Part shown: in pieces, positions 1 to 5,110 of the stretch
Layout: each line of letters starts with the position of its first letter
Numbering within the stretch: the first letter of the stretch is position 1
NCBI GenBank assembly: GCA_964468815.1
Contig: CAYXWN010000043.1
Span: 1-12,936, forward strand
Reading direction: 5' to 3'
Source of the DNA: UMGS621 sp964468815
GTDB lineage: Bacteria > Bacillota > Clostridia > Christensenellales > Borkfalkiaceae
Length of the DNA stretch: 12,936 nucleotides
Notes under the pieces: model-generated
Seen by the model: the letters and a program-made list of their open reading frames with translations, nothing else
Told to the model about the DNA's origin: nothing
Databases searched by the model: none
Program-made: the position numbers and the translations under genes

Positions 1-55
1 TCCATTGCCAGATCGGATCGATATGTGCATTACAAATCAGATGAACTCTTCTCAT
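1..55 (-). CDS. GH38 alpha-mannosidase, N-terminal 18 codons only (runs off left edge)
   Basis: The minus strand from an ATG at 55-53 reads MRRVHLICNAHIDPIWQW and is open to the window edge. This is the start of the catalytic domain of glycoside hydrolase family 38 alpha-mannosidases, whose members begin with a pattern like HLI-NAHIDP-W-W. His11 and Asp13 of the HxD pair correspond to two known zinc ligands in that family. No signal peptide precedes the domain, so the enzyme should be cytoplasmic and remove alpha-linked mannose from imported oligosaccharides. A GGGG stretch about five bases before the ATG is a weak ribosome binding site. A good promoter at 119-147 points at this gene, so it is probably transcribed separately from the large operon upstream of it. 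Only the N-terminus is visible: the nucleophile and the rest of the protein lie outside, so integrity cannot be judged. The plus-strand reading of the same bases resembles nothing I know. Confidence 0.82.
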   Translation of the reverse strand, partial: MRRVHLICNAHIDPIWQW

Positions 56-76
56 AAAACCCCGTAAAGACGTATT

Positions 77-106
77 CGCCGAACCGCCCCGAAAAGCGGC
101 TCGGCG
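77..106 (-). promoter_or_regulatory. 5'-leader stem-loop of the GH38 mRNA
   Basis: CGCCGA and TCGGCG flank CCGC and GCGG. In minus-strand RNA the single position between the two stem blocks becomes a G-U wobble, so the stem is a continuous 11 bp with an eight-base loop (UUUUCGGG). In plus-strand RNA the same position is an A/C mismatch, which favours function on the minus strand. The hairpin starts only a few bases after the predicted transcription start and ends 21 bases before the ATG. No U-tract follows, so it is not an obvious terminator. A 5' mRNA stabiliser or a regulatory leader element is possible. Confidence 0.5.
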
Positions 107-118
107 CACGCACTTTGT

Positions 119-147
119 ATAATACCTTATTTTTAATATAAAGTCAA
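119..147 (-). promoter_or_regulatory. Sigma-A-type promoter of the GH38 gene
   Basis: On the minus strand, TTGACT (147-142) and TATTAT (124-119) are separated by exactly 17 bases. Each matches the housekeeping consensus at five of six positions. Transcription would start near 112, giving a leader of about 57 bases that contains the hairpin at 77-106. The promoter lies between the operon's terminator region and the GH38 start codon, which suggests independent expression of that gene. Seen in sequence; activity is inferred. Confidence 0.7.
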
Positions 148-174
148 ATAAAAAATTATTCTTCTTTTTTTCGT

Positions 175-203
175 AAAAAAAACAGAATTTTTTCTCTGTT
201 TTT
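175..203 (-). terminator. Second, A/T-rich hairpin with T-tract
   Basis: On the minus strand AAAAACAGA and TCTGTTTTT form a 9 bp stem around an eight-base loop, and the run of T continues to eight in total. The G/C core is only two pairs, so it is weak alone. It follows the stronger hairpin at 218-251 and lies before the GH38 promoter, where a backup terminator would insulate the two transcription units. Confidence 0.4.
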
Positions 204-217
204 CAAAACCCAAATGC

Positions 218-251
218 ACGGATAGGGGAAACGTTCGTTTCCCCCGTCCGT
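218..251 (-). terminator. Hairpin terminator at the end of the large operon
   Basis: An imperfect inverted repeat starts 11 bases after the stop codon of the last operon gene. The inner stem GGGGAAAC/GTTTCCCC is a perfect 8 bp with a four-base loop. Outside it are one G-U wobble and one mismatch in minus-strand RNA, then a 5 bp outer stem ACGGA/TCCGT. The following minus-strand sequence is only moderately T-rich, so it may act together with the A/T hairpin at 175-203 or serve to protect the 3' end. Confidence 0.6.
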
Positions 252-262
252 AGTTTCAAACG

Positions 263-3073
263 TTAGTCGGCTAACGTCATAATCGTGACAGAATCGATCC
301 AGATATCCGTACCGGTAAAGTCGCACAGTTTAATGCTGCTAATTTTGCCGTCTTTAACGTATCCGTCCGCCGTAAGAATAACGTCGATCCACTGTCCCGC
401 GGGCGCGGTTACGAATTTATCCGCAGAAAAATCAGAAGCCGACTCGCTCCAATCGGGCGTATAGAATCTAAGATTCGTTTCCTTCCCGACGTAAATCCGA
501 ACCGAAATTCCGTAAATATCATCGGAGAAGTCTATCGGCGTATTGAATACGAGCGTAAGCCCCCAATAAATACTCGCAGGCATTTTAAGGCAAGAACCGG
601 TCGCGCCCTCGGGTACACCATCGGTCACGAACGTACTATTCACGTGATTCGTTCCTGCTCCGCCGATCCCTAAATTCGTCAAGGAGAAGTTCGTCGTGTC
701 CATGTCGAGCGTCTGAGCCGCTTCGAGCGGATATTCCACCTTGAAATCCTTGACCTTTATTCCGCCGAGTTGATCGGACAAGAAGAATACCGAATATTTC
801 GTGTCAACGTTTGCAAATACCATTTCAAAGGTCGTCCAATCGCTTAAATTATGATTCCAACTTCCGCGGTTATCCCACCAACCTTTGCCTTTTTCACTAT
901 ACGTATAAGACACATAGGTCGAACCGCTACTAATGTTTTTAACCAAGAAAGACAACTTCGTTGCACCTCTCTTTCTCAACGCCTTTATAAAGTCGAAGTT
1001 GAGATAGAAGCCTCTTTCATCGTCTTCGGAAGTAACGGTATTGATAAGGTGATACGCATTTTCTTCTTCCGACCATTTGACGCTGTTCGCGCTATTGACG
1101 GGAACAAAAATGTTCTCATTATCCGCACCCTCGATCAACGGTCTGGAAGTGAATACCGGTTTCGGCGCTTCTGGAACCGTTTTGAAAATCAACTGACCGT
1201 CCTCATTGATCTTCCAAATGGAAGAATCGAAAGAAGAGGGAAGCGTGGAAACGTCCTTTGCGAAATCTTCCCAAGTCTTATATAAGCCTTCGGTATATTT
1301 CGTCGCATTGTCTTCTACAACGACATCATTGTCCTCGCCTTCCGTATGCCAAGGTCCGCGCACCATCTTTTGTGCCCAAGCATTGATCGCATAAGTATCC
1401 GTATAGTTCTTTTCTTCAAGCGAGTACTCCAACGATTCGGACGTCAACGCACCCATCGTTCTGCCAAATCCGGTTTGCGTTCTGTTTTCGTCCGCCACCG
1501 AATAGCAACATACGACGACGTTTTGATAACTTACACCCTCTTCACTCCAAAGAGCGATCGGCGAACCCCAATTATAATTTACGGCAGTCGAAAGATAGAA
1601 GTTTTCAAACCTCACGTTAGTAACGGTCATAAACAAACCGCCGGCATGAGCGGAAACTGCAGCAACGTTATTTAACGCGATATTCTTGATTACGGAATTT
1701 CTTCCGACCTTTGCCGCAATCACGCCGCGCAAACCTGCTCCGCTCATGTTGGAAACCGTGTAACCCGATCCGTCAAGCAAGAACGCAGTCACGATTTCGT
1801 CGCCCGAGCAATCCGAAGGGTTGTTCGCCGTCTGTACGGCTTTGTTCTCCATATCGACGTTCGCGGTGAGTTTCGCGTAAATATAATCGGTTCCGTTCAA
1901 CGCGTTCAAGAATGCGGCGAATTCAGTCTTATCGCCGATCAAATAATCATAAACGGTTGCTTTTAAGGTGACGCGATAGGTCGTGTCGGCGGAATCAGCC
2001 GACACGACGATCATATGATCGTCTGCACCTGCTTTAACGCCGTTCAATTCAACGACGATTTTCCCTGCCTCTAATTTCGCAGGATACTCTTCTTCCCCGA
2101 TTATAGCACCCAAAACGGCTTCAACAGAGAAATCCGGTTCAATTTCAACCGAAGTGCCCCTATTCAAACCGACGACGTAAGGCGTTTCGATCGTCTTATC
2201 TTCGGTCGGAAAAACGGTGGTAACGTCGATCGTTGCGGAAGCAGCCGTTCCGAGCGCGGACGTATAAGAAACGGTTACGGTCGCCATACCTTTTTTGCCC
2301 TTTGCAACCAACTTGCCGTCTTGATAAGCGACAACGTTTTCGTCGGACGACTGTACTTGATATTGCGCGTCTGCAACGGCTTCGTCGTTGATCTTAACCG
2401 TAACGGTTAACGCGCTTTCGGTCGGCGTTTCCGCAGAAGCGGCTCTCGTGTAGAGGTTCAATTCGGTAACGTTCGTTTCGATCGTAACGTCTTCGGTAAC
2501 GGTTACGGTAACGGTATCGCTGCCGAGCGCAACGCCCTTGCACGTTCCCGTGATCGTAATCGTCGCTTCGCCCTTGTTTACGCCCGTGACCGTTCCGTTT
2601 TCGGAAACGCTTGCAACGTTCTCATTCGACGATTCAAACGTAAACGTCGCACCGTCCAACAATTCATCCCCGACGTACGCTTGCGCTTCGACGGTCGCGG
2701 TCTTGGTCGTCTTCAAATTGACCGTACGCGTTAACGCGGCAACCGACAGTTCATCCGCGGCAGGCGCGGTAACGGTAACCGCACATTCGGCGTACTTTTC
2801 TTCTACCGTTGCGCGAACGGTCGCCGTGCCGACCTTTTTCGGCGTGATCAGTCCGTTTGCGTCTATCGAAAGAACGCTTTCGTCAGACGACGTGTAAACG
2901 ACGGCTTCTTCCGAATTTGTCGTCGCGGTGAGCGTCACCGTCTTGAAAACGCTTACGCTAAGCGTTTCTGTTAATGTAACGGTGATCTCAGGCTTCTGCT
3001 CGCAAGCGGTCAATGCGGCAACGGAACATACCGTCACCAGTGCCAACAGCCAACATAAAATCCTTCTTTTCAT
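263..3073 (-). CDS. Surface lipoprotein with Big_2-type Ig repeats, a beta-helix-like region and two C-terminal CBM-like domains
   Basis: A 936-residue exported protein, probably lipid-anchored and glycan-binding. The N-terminus (MKRRILC, hydrophobic stretch, LTAC with Cys24) is a lipoprotein signal. Residues about 30-103, 109-193 and 197-286 are three bacterial Ig-like (Big_2) repeats with the usual pattern of SSDE/SSNE, V-S-I/V, -G-V/I and GTATV/GEATI. Residues about 294-375 form a further beta-rich segment. Residues about 376-554 (FLLDGSGYTVSNMSG, then short I-NIAL and V-FENFYL strands) look like a GLUG or beta-helix fold, closed by an FDSSIWKI-type segment near 615. Residues about 642-791 and 792-936 are two beta-sandwich domains resembling carbohydrate-binding modules. 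The first has an aromatic cluster with Trp732, Trp733, Trp739 and Trp746. No catalytic motif is evident. The ATG at 3073 is preferred over an in-frame GTG at 3091 because GGGAGG (3085-3080) lies between them, six bases before the ATG. Last gene of the operon, followed by hairpins. Confidence 0.8.
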   Translation of the reverse strand: MKRRILCWLLALVTVCSVAALTACEQKPEITVTLTETLSVSVFKTVTLTATTNSEEAVVYTSSDESVLSIDANGLITPKKVGTATVRATVEEKYAECAVTVTAPAADELSVAALTRTVNLKTTKTATVEAQAYVGDELLDGATFTFESSNENVASVSENGTVTGVNKGEATITITGTCKGVALGSDTVTVTVTEDVTIETNVTELNLYTRAASAETPTESALTVTVKINDEAVADAQYQVQSSDENVVAYQDGKLVAKGKKGMATVTVSYTSALGTAASATIDVTTVFPTEDKTIETPYVVGLNRGTSVEIEPDFSVEAVLGAIIGEEEYPAKLEAGKIVVELNGVKAGADDHMIVVSADSADTTYRVTLKATVYDYLIGDKTEFAAFLNALNGTDYIYAKLTANVDMENKAVQTANNPSDCSGDEIVTAFLLDGSGYTVSNMSGAGLRGVIAAKVGRNSVIKNIALNNVAAVSAHAGGLFMTVTNVRFENFYLSTAVNYNWGSPIALWSEEGVSYQNVVVCCYSVADENRTQTGFGRTMGALTSESLEYSLEEKNYTDTYAINAWAQKMVRGPWHTEGEDNDVVVEDNATKYTEGLYKTWEDFAKDVSTLPSSFDSSIWKINEDGQLIFKTVPEAPKPVFTSRPLIEGADNENIFVPVNSANSVKWSEEENAYHLINTVTSEDDERGFYLNFDFIKALRKRGATKLSFLVKNISSGSTYVSYTYSEKGKGWWDNRGSWNHNLSDWTTFEMVFANVDTKYSVFFLSDQLGGIKVKDFKVEYPLEAAQTLDMDTTNFSLTNLGIGGAGTNHVNSTFVTDGVPEGATGSCLKMPASIYWGLTLVFNTPIDFSDDIYGISVRIYVGKETNLRFYTPDWSESASDFSADKFVTAPAGQWIDVILTADGYVKDGKISSIKLCDFTGTDIWIDSVTIMTLAD

Positions 3074-3079
3074 ATTTGT

Positions 3080-3085
3080 CCTCCC
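3080..3085 (-). promoter_or_regulatory. Ribosome binding site fixing the start at 3073
   Basis: GGGAGG on the minus strand lies six bases before the ATG at 3073-3071. An upstream in-frame GTG at 3091 would place this site inside the coding region and would put extra polar residues before the signal peptide, so the shorter start is preferred. Confidence 0.7.
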
Positions 3086-3100
3086 AGACACATATTTTTT

Positions 3101-3115
3101 CCGTCTATCCGACGG
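3101..3115 (-). other. Small intercistronic hairpin
   Basis: CCGTC and GACGG form a perfect 5 bp stem with a five-base loop in the 45-base gap between the DUF4838 gene and the Ig/CBM lipoprotein gene. It is followed by A-rich rather than T-rich sequence on the transcribed strand, so it is not a terminator. It may mark an mRNA processing point or be incidental. Confidence 0.3.
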
Positions 3116-3118
3116 CTT

Positions 3119-5095
3119 TTACCAATTTCTCGTTAAAAGGTCGATACTCTTCGCTTCGGCAAATTTCGTAACGCCCAATCTCTCGCAATCGGCGGCAAAC
3201 AGTTTCCGCTCCTCGACGAGATTTTCCGCGCTGAAATAAGACGAATAGAATTCCAACAACATATAACGCGGCATCAACGATTCAATATCAATGCGATCGC
3301 AGATCACTTGATATAAGGACGGATCGGACGTTTTCAGTCCGGCGATTTCTTCTTTTGCGGCGTCGCAATAATCCAACCACTTTTCAAGAACCGGTCTGCT
3401 CCAATACTTCTCGTCGTCCAGATTCGGGTGCGACGTTCCCGTCAAACCGCTCACGCCGTCGTCGTCCAAGCCTTTCAACCAAATCCGCAGTTCGTTATAG
3501 AACTTTCTCATCGAACCGTCCTTTGAACCGAAGTAATGTTCAAAGAATCCGTCTACCAACTCGTTATAACTTCTGTTTACGTCCCAACTCCAAGCCGAAT
3601 TCAAATACGCCTTTAACGGAGAGAATCCGAGCGGCGCGTTGGTATCGTACTGCGCGTTATCGAAAATCCAAAGCGCACCGGCGTCTAACCACCGCTTATA
3701 TTGGTTTTGACACGTCGCGTACGTATCGTACGGCATAAAGTAGTTATAGAACATCGCCGAATAACTCCAAACGGAAATGTGATCGGCACAGGCTTCCCAA
3801 CCTTTGATCTGCTCTTCCGTCTTTACGTTCACTTCGTCTTGAATCTGATGGTTAAAGGACATCGAGTAGATCGGCGCAAACAGCACGCACACGTTGTCGT
3901 GCAATTTCACGCTGTTGTCCGCCGCTGTCCAATTCCCGTCCGCGCCTTTTACGGCAGGCGGATTTTCCGTAGACGTATAAGCGAACATAACCACCGTTAT
4001 CTTTCTTTCGGGCGCTTCCGCAGCACGCCAAGCCTCAATTTTATCCGCGATCTCGTTCGTGAACATAATACAACTCGCGGCGTCCGTTCCGTACTTCGTT
4101 TTCAAATCGCGGCAAGCGTCACATTCACACCAAAAACTAGAATCCATTTGCGTCAACGTAATGATTTCGCTGTCCGGTTGATCTTTGATCGTCTGAATCA
4201 TCACGCGCGAAAGTTCTTCGATCAACGCCGTCCGTTCCGCATCGTCGCCGCGCGCGGTATAGCAAAGTTGCTGCCCGTTCAGCGAATACCACTTCGGGTG
4301 CGCGCTTTGATAACGGCTCGTCGGCATATAATGCAAGGTATTGTGAACGTACGAAATTCCCGTTCCCGTAATATAAACTTCCCAAATCGTTTCCATGCGC
4401 ATTTTGTGCGCGCTGTTCGAATCGGTGTGCATGGGCATATATCCGGCGATCGAGTGATCGAAATCGGGATTGTCGAAAATATCAATAATCGGTAACTTCT
4501 TTTCGGTCACGTTCCGATCGAGCGCGTAGCAATCGTTCCCGAACGTATCGCCGAAATAATATTCGTAGCCGAACAATTCGTTCAACAAACCGTACGCTCC
4601 GAACAACGTTCCCAAATCTTTTCCGCCGATCACGAACACAGACTTCCCGACGGTCTTAATGATATAACCGTTGGACTTCAAATTGCTCGGCAAGGTAATC
4701 CCTGCCGCCTTTGCATACGCGTTGTTGCCGAACGAAAGATATTTCGTCGTTTCGCTATAAGCGATTTCGTCGCTCTTGACGGTCGCGAGTTCGATTCCCG
4801 TCGCCTCTTGGAACAGCGTCGTAAATTCATACGCGGCTCTTTCCACCGTATTGCCGGCGTCTTTGCCAAGTAAAATCGTCCACTCGCAAGCACCGTCCTT
4901 AATAAAATCATCGGAAGATTGCTTTACCGATTTTTGATGCGTTCCGCCCGTATATTGTTCGGTCGGAGCGTAATCGTCTACCGAAACGTTGGGATTATCC
5001 GTTTCGCCCTGTTGATTACAGCCCGTCAGCGCAACGGCGGAAAACGCCAACATGATCGCCAAAAGCAAGCAAGCCGTACGACGTATCTTTTTCAT
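3119..5095 (-). CDS. DUF4838-domain lipoprotein, glycosidase-like
   Basis: A 658-residue surface lipoprotein. MKKIRRTACLLLAIML... ends in the lipobox LTGC, with Cys26 as the lipidated residue. Residues about 70-194 resemble the alpha/beta domain found before the catalytic barrel in GH20 and GH67 enzymes (YEFTTLFQEATGIEL, YLSFGNN, NGYIIKT, GAYGLLNELFGYEYYF). Residues about 209-484 match the DUF4838 family. The signature WCECDAC (about 322-328) follows a TLTQMDSS stretch where relatives have a conserved Asp. The remaining C-terminal part, about 485-658, is largely helical. The family is thought to be a glycosidase-like barrel, but I know of no secure activity, and catalytic residues cannot be assigned here. 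The clustered Cys residues could bind metal or form disulfides. The ATG at 5095 is chosen over the ATG at 5113 because AGGAGG (5110-5105) stands nine bases before it. The stop of the preceding gene overlaps that site, suggesting translational coupling. Confidence 0.82.
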   Translation of the reverse strand: MKKIRRTACLLLAIMLAFSAVALTGCNQQGETDNPNVSVDDYAPTEQYTGGTHQKSVKQSSDDFIKDGACEWTILLGKDAGNTVERAAYEFTTLFQEATGIELATVKSDEIAYSETTKYLSFGNNAYAKAAGITLPSNLKSNGYIIKTVGKSVFVIGGKDLGTLFGAYGLLNELFGYEYYFGDTFGNDCYALDRNVTEKKLPIIDIFDNPDFDHSIAGYMPMHTDSNSAHKMRMETIWEVYITGTGISYVHNTLHYMPTSRYQSAHPKWYSLNGQQLCYTARGDDAERTALIEELSRVMIQTIKDQPDSEIITLTQMDSSFWCECDACRDLKTKYGTDAASCIMFTNEIADKIEAWRAAEAPERKITVVMFAYTSTENPPAVKGADGNWTAADNSVKLHDNVCVLFAPIYSMSFNHQIQDEVNVKTEEQIKGWEACADHISVWSYSAMFYNYFMPYDTYATCQNQYKRWLDAGALWIFDNAQYDTNAPLGFSPLKAYLNSAWSWDVNRSYNELVDGFFEHYFGSKDGSMRKFYNELRIWLKGLDDDGVSGLTGTSHPNLDDEKYWSRPVLEKWLDYCDAAKEEIAGLKTSDPSLYQVICDRIDIESLMPRYMLLEFYSSYFSAENLVEERKLFAADCERLGVTKFAEAKSIDLLTRNW

Positions 5096-5104
5096 ATCGT
5101 TATT

Positions 5105-5110
5105 CCTCCT
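5105..5110 (-). promoter_or_regulatory. Ribosome binding site of the DUF4838 gene, overlapping the upstream stop
   Basis: AGGAGG on the minus strand shares one base with the TGA stop (5112-5110) of the preceding gene and lies nine bases before the ATG at 5095. It excludes the in-frame ATG at 5113, which overlaps the stop as ATGA and would contain this site within its coding sequence. The arrangement suggests re-initiation by ribosomes finishing the upstream gene. Confidence 0.65.

Noticed and set aside
1..57. A plus-strand frame ending with TAA at 55-57, possibly the tail of a gene entering from the left
   Set aside because: The 18 residues match nothing I know, whereas the minus-strand reading of the same bases is a clear GH38 N-terminus with its own promoter.
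2455..2530. A short run of repeated GTAACGGTTACGGTAAC-like units
   Set aside because: It is explained by alternating Val-Thr codons (VTVTVT) in a beta-strand of the Ig-like repeats, not by a separate DNA repeat element.
3701..4495. A 264-codon plus-strand open frame opposite the DUF4838 gene
   Set aside because: It has an Arg/His/Val-rich composition without recognisable folds, fully inside a well-supported minus-strand gene.
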